Positions 54,898 to 64,000 of a DNA stretch of 64,000 nt are shown one piece after another; the stretch's first letter is position 1; the number at the start of each line of letters is the position of its first letter. A program made the position numbers and the translations under genes. Below the pieces are notes generated by a model. The model was given only the letters and a program-made list of their open reading frames with translations. It did no database searches and was not told the DNA's origin. The DNA is from Porphyra umbilicalis (Eukaryota; Rhodophyta; Bangiophyceae; Bangiales; Bangiaceae), in contig KV918995.1 of NCBI GenBank assembly GCA_002049455.2, positions 1 through 64,000 on the forward strand, given 5' to 3'.

Positions 54898-57708
54898 TCA
54901 AATCACGCCACCGCCCACCTCCCCGTCCTCCTCGTCGTCTTCACTGCGGCTGCCCGTGTGCGAGCTGTCCGAGTCGTCGTCGTCGGTCGAGGATGTGCGG
55001 CAGCCGACGTCGCTGCTCCCCTCCCCGTCGCTCCCCCCCCCCTCGTCGCTCTCCACCCCATTACCCCCCGCAATGTCGCTGTCCGCGCCATCCTCTTTGA
55101 GGCCAATCGCCGCTGCCCCGGCGCGATCGTTGGCGTCGTCGTCGTCCACCACCAGCACGATTCCAGAGGCCCGCATGTTCGACTGGCCGTCGGAGGGGCG
55201 GCCGTCGTCGTCGGGGCCGACACCAAGTTCGTTGTTGTCGGGCATCACCCCCGTCGAGATGCCATCGCTTGCCGGATTGGGCGTGACGTCAGGGCTTGCC
55301 GCTTGAGAAGGCAACGCTGGAGGAAGACGTGAGGCAGCCCCCGTGCGCTTCATTAGGCGGGGCGGGCGGGCGGACGTCGTGGCAGAGGACACCTTGTTCG
55401 TTGTGGGCAGTGCCGCCGACGAGGCGTCGGGAGCGGTGAACACATAGCCGCCGGTGCTGGTACGGACCACAACGTCGGGGTCAATGGCGTCTGTGATGCA
55501 GAAGCCCGCGTGGATGCGGTTGTTCGCGTGGTTCTTGGCGAGGTGCTTCATCGAGTGGGCGATCTCATCGACCCAGTAGCAGTAGGTGCCGCTGCCATTG
55601 CCCTGGCGACGACGCTGGCGCCGGTCGAGCGCTATCTCAAACTCGTTACGCACGAAGCTCGCAATCAGCGAGTAATGACCGACGGTCATGTTGACGTGGT
55701 AGCGCCCGCCCGCGCCTGTGTCCTTCACGATGCGGTGGCTGCCGCCAATCTTTGTGAACAGGTTCTTGGCAGCGGCCACGACCGCCTTCTCGCCCTTGTA
55801 AGACGTGAGGAAGCTGTCGTTTTTGCACCACTTCTCGGCCTTGCTGCGCGGCATCGCCTTGTAGGGGAACCCGAGCACCTTAAAGTACGGCTTGAGTACG
55901 AACTCCCGCAGCTGCGCCACGGCGTGGGATATCGTGGCGACAATGACTGTGTGCGGCCGCTTGAGGGTCGGCACGGCGTCCTTGATGGCCGAGGGGAAGT
56001 AGATAAAGTCCATGAGGTAGCTGTGCGCGACACCCGATGACATCTCAAACGCCTTCATGGTCTGCTCGTTGATGAAAGCCGTCGCCGTCGCCGAGTCCAT
56101 TAGAACCTCGCGCGTGACTCCAGTCGTAGCGACTAGGCTCTTGACGGCGCTACTGATTGGGCGCCGGAGCTGAGCAGCCCTCTCCTCATTGTCGGGAGCG
56201 AGCGCCATGGCGGCAACCTTAGCCAACTCACGGTCGATAACCGGCTTCTCGTCCTTGACCGCGCTGCCGCTGCCGCTGCCGCTGCCGCTGCCGCTGCCGC
56301 TGCCGCTGCCGCTGCCGCTGCCGCTGCCGCTGCCGCTGCCGCTGCCACCGTCCTTGTGCGCTGCGGGCACGCCGACACAGCTCTTGACGGCTACGCGCAA
56401 CGACGCGACGGCCAGCGCCGTCCGCACGTTCCCCTGCCCTTGCGCATCAACGCGCTGCTCAAGGCGGCTCGCGCTGGCCTGCAGATGCTCGATTTGCACC
56501 TTTGACTGCTTAAGCGCAGCCCAAAGCGCCTCCGTTCCATCGCGAACGGCCGCGTCAACCTCTCCTTTGACCAGGCCCCAAGCAGCCGCGGCCTCAGGCG
56601 TCGGTGAGGACGGGTTAGGGGCTGCGGCCGCCCCGGCCCCGCCGCCAGCCGTTGCCGCACGCTCGGCGGCCGCCTTGCTCTTCTTGCTCCGAGGCGCCGC
56701 GGCCTTGGCCGACGGCGCGTCCGTCTGCCGCCGCTTGGTCCCCCCACCGGTCTTTGTGCCGCCGCGACGACGAGGGGCAGGGCTAGGTGGGAAAGCTGCA
56801 GAAAGAGAGGCCGGTGGCGGCGAGAGCGGCGCGGCCACCACCGCAGCCGCCGCCGCTGCTGCCGCGTGCTCCATCTCCAGATCAGGGGAAGGCGACAGGG
56901 CCGCCGGCGGAGTACGAGGCCAGAGAGCAGCGACTGGCTGTGCAGGCGTCCAGGGCTCCGCCACCGCCATTGCGGCTGACGGGCTTGTCATGAGCGAGAC
57001 CGACGGCGGCGCGCTGCCGGGAGTGGAAGCTGCCGTCTCCACAACCGCTGACTCAGAAGGCCGGGCGGACGGGGGCATCGGCGTCATCGACATGGGGCGG
57101 GCGGGCGACGAAAATGGCAAAGTTGGGACAATGGAAGGTGAACCAATGAGCGGCGCCCCTTGGTTGGGCCCGAACGGGGCGCGCTGCTGCACGTCGGTCG
57201 CCCCGGCGTCGCCGCGCTCGGTGACCAAACCAGCCAGGTTCCAGACGGTTTGAGATCCGAGCGTGCCCTCGCTTGTGGGCGGCGGCACGGGGGGGGCGAA
57301 AACAGCCGGCAGTCCGCGGTTGCCGACGTTGTTGAAGGTGGGCACACCAGCAGCAGCCCGCGCAGCGCCGGGAGCCTCCAGATTTGGATACGATGCCCAA
57401 TGGCCAAACGGATGGGCGAGGCCGGACGCATTGACGGTCTGCTCACCAGCTTGCGACCCGGGCAAGTGGGTGTGCAGCTGGGGCGGCTGCGCGGCGACAA
57501 CTGAAGCCGACGCAGTCGTGGTGGCGGCGGCGGCTCGCACGCGGGCGGCTACCGCAGCGTCGCGGTCCGCCAGACGCCGCTGCTCCCAGGCCGCGTCATC
57601 AATCTCTTCCCGCCGCCGGTGCTTCCGCTCCCACGCCGCAAGAGACGCGGCCGTCTGTGGAGCTGCGGACATGCGCGGGGCTTGGTGGCTGGTACGGCGG
57701 CCGCCCAT
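54898..57708 (-). CDS. Large unknown, probably nuclear protein; possible transposon partner gene
   Basis: About 936 residues from the ATG at 57708; the frame is open further to an in-frame ATG at 57900, giving 1,000. No intron. In order: a charged coiled-coil-like N terminus (AAWERKHRRREEIDDAAWEQ); a long Pro/Ser/Ala linker; a nuclear-localisation-like cluster (KRRQTDAPSAK, PRSKKSKAAAER, about 317-350); a coiled coil (ALKQSKVQIEHLQASASRLE, about 384-427); a Gly-Ser run (455-482) made by a hexanucleotide repeat; a conserved-looking globular part of about 260 residues (490-753) with AFEMSSGVAHSYLMDFIYFP, LKPYFKVLGFPYKAMPRSKA and RYHVNMTVGHYSLIASFVRN; and a very acidic Asp/Ser/Glu tail (843-936). 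No family recognised. It is divergent from the KDZ/Plavaka gene 2.6 kb away and may belong to the same element, or be host. Confidence 0.6.
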   Translation of the reverse strand: MGGRRTSHQAPRMSAAPQTAASLAAWERKHRRREEIDDAAWEQRRLADRDAAVAARVRAAAATTTASASVVAAQPPQLHTHLPGSQAGEQTVNASGLAHPFGHWASYPNLEAPGAARAAAGVPTFNNVGNRGLPAVFAPPVPPPTSEGTLGSQTVWNLAGLVTERGDAGATDVQQRAPFGPNQGAPLIGSPSIVPTLPFSSPARPMSMTPMPPSARPSESAVVETAASTPGSAPPSVSLMTSPSAAMAVAEPWTPAQPVAALWPRTPPAALSPSPDLEMEHAAAAAAAAVVAAPLSPPPASLSAAFPPSPAPRRRGGTKTGGGTKRRQTDAPSAKAAAPRSKKSKAAAERAATAGGGAGAAAAPNPSSPTPEAAAAWGLVKGEVDAAVRDGTEALWAALKQSKVQIEHLQASASRLEQRVDAQGQGNVRTALAVASLRVAVKSCVGVPAAHKDGGSGSGSGSGSGSGSGSGSGSGSGSGSGSAVKDEKPVIDRELAKVAAMALAPDNEERAAQLRRPISSAVKSLVATTGVTREVLMDSATATAFINEQTMKAFEMSSGVAHSYLMDFIYFPSAIKDAVPTLKRPHTVIVATISHAVAQLREFVLKPYFKVLGFPYKAMPRSKAEKWCKNDSFLTSYKGEKAVVAAAKNLFTKIGGSHRIVKDTGAGGRYHVNMTVGHYSLIASFVRNEFEIALDRRQRRRQGNGSGTYCYWVDEIAHSMKHLAKNHANNRIHAGFCITDAIDPDVVVRTSTGGYVFTAPDASSAALPTTNKVSSATTSARPPRLMKRTGAASRLPPALPSQAASPDVTPNPASDGISTGVMPDNNELGVGPDDDGRPSDGQSNMRASGIVLVVDDDDANDRAGAAAIGLKEDGADSDIAGGNGVESDEGGGSDGEGSSDVGCRTSSTDDDDSDSSHTGSRSEDDEEDGEVGGGVI
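56263..56346. repeat. Hexanucleotide microsatellite (GCTGCC)14
   Basis: Fourteen exact copies of GCTGCC. On the minus strand it encodes alternating Gly-Ser inside the large unknown protein and probably varies in length between strains without breaking the frame. Confidence 0.97.
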
Positions 57709-58049
57709 GATGGAAAGCGACGAAGCGAGCAGGTGCTCACAACGAGTGGGGGGGGGCCAGTGTTTGGTGCAGAAGGGGGCCAGGGAGTCGGCAGAGGTGC
57801 AGGTCACGAAAACGGGGGTCGTGGTCAGACTTGTGTGATGGACGCGGTGGGCAGCAGACGCCACGCTCCTCCACCCCTCGGACACCCGTATATGTACCAT
57901 TTCAGTGTCTTGCGCGGTCAGCCCCAGCCGGTGAGACCGACCCGCCCACGCTTGCCGCAGGGCCAGGCGGCGCGGCAAACGGGCGCACGCTCACCCTTCG
58001 TGAGACAACCTGGGTGGGGCGGCAGGGGGCACGTAGGGGCGCCAAAGCG

Positions 58050-58450
58050 GGAGTGCGGTCAGGGGCGCCTGTGTGCGAGGGGGAAAAGCGCGTGATCCGT
58101 CACAAGGCGCGAAAAGCGCCAAAGCAAACGGCGTGAATGAGGCACCAGAGAGGGGGTGCGGTCAGGGGCGCCTGTGGGCGCGGGAGAAAAGCGCGCGCAC
58201 CAGCACAAGGCGCGAAAAGCGCCAAAGCAAACGGCGTCGATGAGGCACGACAGAGGGGGTGCGGTCAGGGGCGCCTGTGGGCGCGGGGGAAAAGCGCGCG
58301 CACCACCACAAGGCGCGAAAAGCGCCAAAGCAAACGGCGTCGATGGGGCACCACAGAGGGGGTGCGGTCAGGGGCGCCTGTGGGTATGGGGGAAAACGGG
58401 CGCACAGCGTCCCAGGGCGGGAAGCGAACGACAATACAAACGGCTCTGTC
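58050..58450 (+). repeat. Four tandem copies of a 103-bp unit
   Basis: TGCGGTCAGGGGCGCCTGTG begins at 58054, 58157, 58260 and 58363, exactly 103 bp apart. Each unit also has a GGCGCGAAAAGCGCC palindrome and AAAGCAAACGGCGT. The first and last units are the most diverged. It lies between the two divergent genes at 57708 and 60300, so it may act as a shared upstream region. 103 is not a multiple of three, so the array is not coding. Confidence 0.95.
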
Positions 58451-60299
58451 GTGAACGTGAGAACGGGTCGCTGACGGGCTCTCGTCAGTGGACAGAACTC
58501 AACACCCTCGCCGAGCATGGCCAGAGGAGCCGGTTTACACAACGCTGGTGACGTAGGCAGGGCAGGGAGGGGCGCGCAACGCAGCGCACCGCATGGGGCG
58601 AACAACAGTCCGTCTTACAAAGCACGACCGGAAACAGGCACGAAAGGAGCGCGCACAGATTGGCGGCGAGCGACGAGAGGAACGTTGTAGAGGCCGTCGA
58701 CTCGGGCTCCTAGACCATCTGGGGCACGAAGGGGGGCAGCGAGCATCAGGCGCAGGTGTCAGCGCGCACCCCAAGCCGCCCTTCGATTGCCTGTGCGACG
58801 GGAATTGGGCAACGCAGCTCGGGCCAAGGTCCCTGGGACCCGCTGTTTGGGGGCGCGTGCACGTGCGCTTGCTCGATGCGCGTCACGTCGTCGCTGGACA
58901 CAGGCCGCCGCTGAAGGACGGTTGATAGGTTTTACCGATCGATTGAACTCGGTAGAGAGCGATGATGTCTAAGTAGATAGGCACGTGCATTTCAATGGTC
59001 TCTCCGGGACAAGGCGGAACGACGCACGCCCTGGGGTCATCATTCAGCGGGTACAGTTGAAAATCACAGGATTTTCTCTAGCCCAATTACGAGCGATGGC
59101 GCAACTTCTTTCTGAATCGTGGGACAGATTCTCGAGGGTGTGAAGAAATTTCCCGATCGACCCAATCTAGATATTATCTGGGGCAGCGTCGCGTGTTGCA
59201 ACGCGCTCGCGGTGCGTCTCGCAACGCGTTGCTGAACCAGACTCGTCCTCGGACATTCCCATCCAGCCCTTTCTGGATGGGAACTGCCGTCGTCGCCCGC
59301 GTGCGACCCTGCTGGGGACGGGGCGCGCTCGTCCTGTGTCTCGTCACGGCAAAGTGGTACCGCTGCGCCACGAGCACCGCTGGGTGCCCCCCCTCACGTG
59401 TATTCCGCTCCACCCCCGCCCCTCGATTCGCTACCACCACTATGGGCCGCTGACAAACGCGCCGCTTTCGGTCAAGCGGGTGGACGGCGTGCCCCGGCCA
59501 GGCGGGTGCACTGCCTGTACCCGCCTGACCCGCAGCACACGCCTGCCAGCCACAATGGCCCACACAACCTGGGCTCTGTCCGTCGTCGGTCGCAGTGGAC
59601 TGTGCCCGCTCTCTCGTTCGTGGTTGCTGGCCCCAGCACAATGTACGTGCCATCATGCTGATCATTGTTCTCGTCTCTTGGGCTCGGCCGGGGAGGAGGG
59701 GGGGGGTGTATCCGGCCGTCCGGCCGACAGTCTGCCGTTTGCGGTCACGGGCGCAGGGCCTGACTGGTGTTATGCATTTTTTGCATGCATCGCCGCTTTG
59801 CGTGTCCTGCTGTGCTGCTGCCTGATTCTGTCTACTGTATTCTGGCGGTCGCTCCCCAGCGTTTTTTCTCGCCGTTTGGTATCGGCCACTTTTGCTCTGC
59901 ATGTACGGGCAATGTCCGATGTTGGTAACATCCGTCTGTGGCGGCCGGCGACTCAACCGCGCCGTGCTGCACGACCTGCAGCCAAAGAGAAGCTGAGGGA
60001 GCTGCCCGAAGGCATGCCGCCCATCGCTTTCCAAGGCGCGCCCCTCGCGTGCCCGGCCAGAGGCTTTTCAACGGTACGTTCTGGCGAACGATGTACCTGT
60101 TGCAATCGATGTGCTCTTGAGGAGCTTAAGTGGAGTGCGGGTAGGCAGGTGCTGTTGATTTCGTGCGCGGCCTGCGTGCCGTACGGTTTTCCTGCGAGAT
60201 TGGATTCTGACGAGCGCCAGAGTAGTGTCTCTCGGGTGCTGTTGTTACGATCTCATCTTTCCCTTAAGATGGCACTGTTCCTGTCTTAGCTTTTTCACC
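58451..60299. other. Upstream region of the KDZ/Plavaka gene, no recognised gene
   Basis: The stretch 58930-59180 is less GC-rich. A hairpin (arms 59256-59266 and 59273-59283) lies in it. A plus-strand frame (59336-60289) stays open to just before the transposase ATG and has Cys pairs (SGERCTCCNRC near 60080), but no clear start or family; it could be leader sequence or an upstream exon. Confidence 0.4.
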
Positions 60300-63200
60300 A
60301 TGTCGGATGTCCCACCACCGCGACCCTTCCTGGTATGCCCTTGCGGATTTGAAGCCGAGTTCCTGGCCCCGCTGCGACGGCACCAGTTCGGCATCCATGG
60401 AGGGATCTTGGGTCACAACACACAACTGCCGCGGCGCCGTCTGAGTGTCTCTTCGACGGTCGAACACGGCGCCATTGGAGGCGGCCATGGCGGTGTTGGA
60501 GCCGGTGCGGGTACGGACGGCAATGTTGCTGACGACGAGTCGGACGCGGCGCCCTCGTCGGCACACTCGTGCACGTCCGGGGCGTCTGCCTCGCTGCCAA
60601 CTTCTGAAGAGTCCGGTTCGACAGTGCACAGCGCAGTCGAGTCGCAGCTACGCACCCTGATGGAGCTGACACGTATCTTGGTTCCCAACACCGAAACCGG
60701 CGCCGCCGCAGCTAACGCGGTTCCCGAGTACCTTTATTCTTCGGTTGGATTGCATGTGCGCGCCCTGTACGAGGCTCTCGGCGACGCGCAGCGCGCCGAG
60801 CCGCTCGTCCGGCCCCGCAAACGCGCCAAGACGGGCCGTTTCAACACGGTCCGACTGCGGGCCCTTCAGAGGTTTGTCCTGCAAGTTGGCGGGGCGGGCT
60901 TGTCTGTGAAGGACCAGGAGTTCATGTACAATTTTTTGGACGTGTGGGACGGCACCAAGGCGGGAATGGCGGAGGACGCCGGGCATCATGCGACGCTGCG
61001 GCATGTGTTCCCATCTGTCACCGCCTTCAAGAACGCGCTGCGGGACGATCTCGACAACGCCGCCCTCGACGCTGGCTGGAAAAAGGTCAAGCTTGTTGAG
61101 GGCGGCGTTGCTTACGAGGCTTATTTTCGTGATGTATTGCAGGTCATTCGGGCGCTGCTGAAGAGGAAGCGTGGCAGCATTCAGTTGTGGAGCGGCCTCA
61201 CTGGGCCGGCGCCCTCAAGCGATAAGCGGGAGACGCCGATGGACGGTGACGCGTTCCGCCTGTGCGAGGAGCTCGTCATGAAGAACAGTGAGGAGCTCGC
61301 CTGTGTCCTGGGCCTGCACGTCTTCTCCGATAGCAGCCAGTTGTCTTGGTCGGGAGGTACGTTCACTGCTACTCTGTTGGGGGGTTCACTCTTTGCCGCA
61401 CATCGCGCACTAGTTGGTAATATGTGAGCGACACTCGTGCCGTGTGCGTTGTGCACCAGCCTCTGACTACGTCCTGGTTGTCAGTCGCTCCCTTTCGTTC
61501 GCCTGGTTGATCGCCCGCGCTTAGCACACAAACTATACCCTGTCCGTGTTCGTCTCGTCAACGACGTGTCGGGCACTGTCGAGTGGGTGACCGTCGCTTA
61601 CGTTCCCGTCGTACGGAAGCTGCAGGAGCCGGGCGCGGATGACAGAGCCAGGATCAGGCGGTGTGGCATACTGCAGCGGGTGATCTACGCGGCGTTTACG
61701 CATGTAATCGGCCGCAGCCACATCGGGTTCCACGTGAACATCGAAGGCCATAAGGCCTTGGCCTTTCCGCGCGTGCTGTTGTACGTCTGTGACCAGCCGG
61801 AGGAGAGGGCTGTGCTGGGCTTAAAGGGCGGACAGTGTGCGCATCCATGCACGGCGTGCATGGCGAAGATTGATATGATCGGGGCACCGCAGGCAGCTAA
61901 TGCCGAGGACCGCAACGTCATCAATACCCTGACCAACCAAGTCGAGGCATATGAGCACACGCGGCGGCAGCGGCAGCGCCAACGGCGGGTGGCGCTGGGT
62001 GCGCTCGACTCTACGTCGGGCGGTGTCCCAGGCCTTGCCGGCATGGCTGGTCTGGGAACGGCACCACACCTGCTGTATAAGATGATTGGGTTTGATGTCC
62101 TGCACGTACGTTTTCCATATCCATCTCCTTGACCTGTTTTTTGCATTCGGTATGCGCGGCTGTGCACGGCCCATCCTCCTTCTTCGGATCGACTTCTGAC
62201 GCCATGCACGTGTACCTCCTTCCAGTCTCCCCCGCTTGTGATGGCTGCCTCGATACGTCAGGTGCTGGATCTGGGAGTCACCCGCATGTTGGTGCACCGC
62301 CTCGTGCGGGTGTTTCCGTATTTGTGCAAGGGGAAAAGACCACCGGCGGGGTCAGGGACAGCGACTCGTCGCGTCGCTTTTCGGCGTCTGCTGCGCCTGA
62401 GCAGACGCAGCAAAGCGTGCAAAACACCGCCTGGGTACGTCAGGTTCTCCGCTTCACCGTTGCTTCCCCTCTTCTCTCCACTGCGTCAATTTGCCCTGTC
62501 CTTGGCCGTACGTGCGGTCACCCGCTCCCACATACCCGCTTCGCACAGCTATTGCTCTGTGTCTGACCGTTGTCCTCGTCTGTTCTGGACTACCCGCGCT
62601 TATCTGATTCTCATGCTTTGCAGGTACATTGTGCGTGCCACCGAGAAGCAGGCTGTGTTTACGGGCAAGCAGCAACGTGACGGCGTGGCTATTCTCGCAT
62701 TCATCGTGGCGGGCTTGTTCGGCCCAGCCGGCGACGAGGACGCCGGTGGTGCTTTCGCGGTGGAGAATGAGGCAGAGCGCAGGACGGCTGCTGCGTCCGC
62801 ATTCGCAGCGGGGTTTGAGGCCGACGAAGACGACAATGCGGCGAGGGTCGACCGGAACTTCAGGTTCAATTGGGCGGCGTACCACGACGAGTGGGGGGAC
62901 ACGCCCGTTGACGTGGCTGTGACCTCCATGTTCGCCGAGTACGCGGTGCTCTACGCTCGCATCGCGGGGCGTACGACGACCGCCGTGCCATCACCGATGA
63001 CGATGGCAGAAGGGTTGAGCATTGGCGAGCACGCCAAGAACTTTGTCAACAAGTTTGTAAGCCCCATCCTTGGCCACATCGCTTCCGTGAAAGTCCACAA
63101 GCTGTTATGCCACGTCGCCGAGGCGATCCAGTGGCACGGCAACCTCCAAAAATTGCAACACTGCTGCCAACGAGAGCGAGCACAAGAGGGACAAGCCTCA

Positions 63201-64000
63201 CTACTGCCGTACAAGCAAGAAAGAGCACACCTTCACGCGCGAGCTTGTGCGCCACGCGCACGGCGCGCGAGAGATCCTCGCCCGCCACGCCGACGCGGAC
63301 AAGGCCGCTGCCGTAGCCTGGCAGGCCGAGCTGGCGCGACGTGCGGCTTTTGAAGACGCCGACTCGCTACAGCGTGCGGCTGGCGCGGCTGCTAGTGGCT
63401 CGGCGACAGGTGGGACAGCGGCATTTGTGACGGCGGCAGGTGAGGACGCACGAACAGGGGCGGCGGCGAGTGGGGCGGCGTCACGTGGGGCGGCGGCACG
63501 TGGGGCGGCGGCAAGTGCGGTGGCGCCACGTGGGGCGGCGGCAAGTGGAGGGGCGGCACGTGAGGCGGCTGCGGGGACGGCGCCGACGACAGGACGGTCG
63601 GTGACAACCCGTACACTGGCAACGGCTGGGGAAGGGGCGGCCGCGGCAGCCAGGCAGGCTTCCGTGCAGGCTGGTCGGGCGGCTGCAGAAGCAGATCAAC
63701 GACGGAAGCAGAAGAGACGCATGTACAATGTCGCCGATGTGTCGGTCGGCACTCTGTCCAGCCGCCCCGACATGGCTAATGTCGGGGCGCTGCTCCGAAT
63801 GGCGGCTCACCGCCTTGTGCGGGTTGTGAGCCGAACACCGACTCAGGCGCAGTTTGACTGCGGCACTCGCGCGCAGCAGCAACTGCGCGCCGTCAACGAC
63901 TACCTGGGGGCGCCGTGGTATGATGCCGTCCTGTACCATCCCGGGGGTGACGTGGAGAGGGTGTGCATTGGCGAGCTACGCGCAATTGTGCGTGGGCCAA
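60300..64000 (+). CDS. KDZ/Plavaka-type transposase, four exons, runs off the window
   Basis: A DNA transposase of the Kyakuja-Dileera-Zisupton superfamily. Exons: 60300-61356, 61525-62105, 62262-62434, 62624 to beyond the end. The ATG is in CACCATGTCG context. Features: a C2H2-like finger at the N terminus (C13, C15, H28, H33); an acidic linker; a basic RPRKRAKTGR patch; then across exons 2-3 HKLYPVRVRLVNDVSGTVEW, LAFPRVLLYVCDQPEERAVL with its acidic residues, a CAHPCTACM zinc-type cluster, and MIGFDVLHVLDLGVTRMLV, where the exon 2/3 splice rebuilds the LHvlDLG core. Exon 4 gives YIVRATEKQAVFTGKQQRDG and KVHKLLCHVAEAIQWHGNLQ. There the frame moves by one base at AAAAA (63148-63152) and continues as NCNTAANESEHKRDK without stops to the end. 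The donors are all GTACGT. One break in sight, otherwise complete-looking. Confidence 0.8.
61357..61524 (+). other. Intron 1 of the KDZ/Plavaka gene
   Basis: 168 nt, GTACGTTCA to CGCGCTTAG, phase 1. Splicing gives SWSGA followed by HKLYPVRVRLVND. Confidence 0.8.
62106..62261 (+). other. Intron 2 of the KDZ/Plavaka gene
   Basis: 156 nt, GTACGTTTT to ATACGTCAG, phase 0. Splicing gives GFDVLH followed by VLDLGVTRM, the conserved core. Confidence 0.88.
62435..62623 (+). other. Intron 3 of the KDZ/Plavaka gene
   Basis: 189 nt, GTACGTCAG to GCTTTGCAG, phase 2. Splicing gives TPPG followed by YIVRATEKQ. Confidence 0.85.
63436..63560 (+). repeat. 15-bp minisatellite within the transposase gene
   Basis: Imperfect copies of GGGGCGGCGGCACGT or GGGGCGGCGGCAAGT. 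In the transposase frame they encode GAAAR/GAAAS repeats, so length changes would keep the frame. Confidence 0.8.

Noticed and set aside
58059-58605. Repeated GRGEKRAHHHKARKAPKQTA-like peptides as a repeat protein
   Set aside because: The unit is 103 bp, not a multiple of three, so each unit reads in a different frame.
1-64000. tRNA or rRNA genes
   Set aside because: No cloverleaf with box A/B words and no conserved rRNA segment was recognised by eye. A covariance-model scan was not possible.

Overview
The window looks like nuclear DNA from a GC-rich eukaryotic alga. A bangiophyte red alga (Porphyra/Pyropia type) is my best guess, but no marker settles it. Reasons: very GC-rich coding sequence with long G and C runs, short spliceosomal introns (about 150-310 nt), a plastid/cyanobacterial-type mutS2 with an intron and an alanine-rich leader, and many DNA transposons of the PIF/Harbinger and KDZ/Plavaka kinds.

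Layout. 1-6.6 kb: remains of a KDZ/Plavaka-like transposase (+) and, on the other strand, a decayed gene with Ulp1-like peptidase features. 7.1-12.6 kb: a cluster of small non-autonomous elements: two copies of a foldback family with a central CACGTG hairpin, an element with ATTGCTSATCCCC ends, and a Tourist-like MITE nested inside it with TCA target duplications. A SANT/Myb-like accessory gene lies among them. 13.7-16.4 kb: two elements that share CTAGTGT ends. 16.4-19.7 kb: a PIF/Harbinger gene pair, an apparently intact three-exon transposase converging on a Myb-like partner. 19.9-29.1 kb: a 3.26 kb block present twice in direct orientation at about 99.6% identity, bordered by a satellite of about 345 bp. 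29-37 kb: repeat-rich sequence with no convincing host gene.

37.5-53 kb is an island of host genes with extreme GC: an unknown Ala/Gly-rich putative membrane protein (+), phosphoserine aminotransferase serC (-), mutS2 (+, one intron), and a GT25-like glycosyltransferase (+). Several of these reading frames change frame at poly-G or poly-C runs; sequencing indels are the simplest explanation.

54-64 kb: a long minus-strand gene for an unknown, probably nuclear protein; a 4 x 103 bp tandem repeat; then a four-exon KDZ/Plavaka transposase that runs off the right end. The six introns I can place, in one host gene and two transposases, all begin GTACGT, so host and transposons share an unusually strict 5' splice site.
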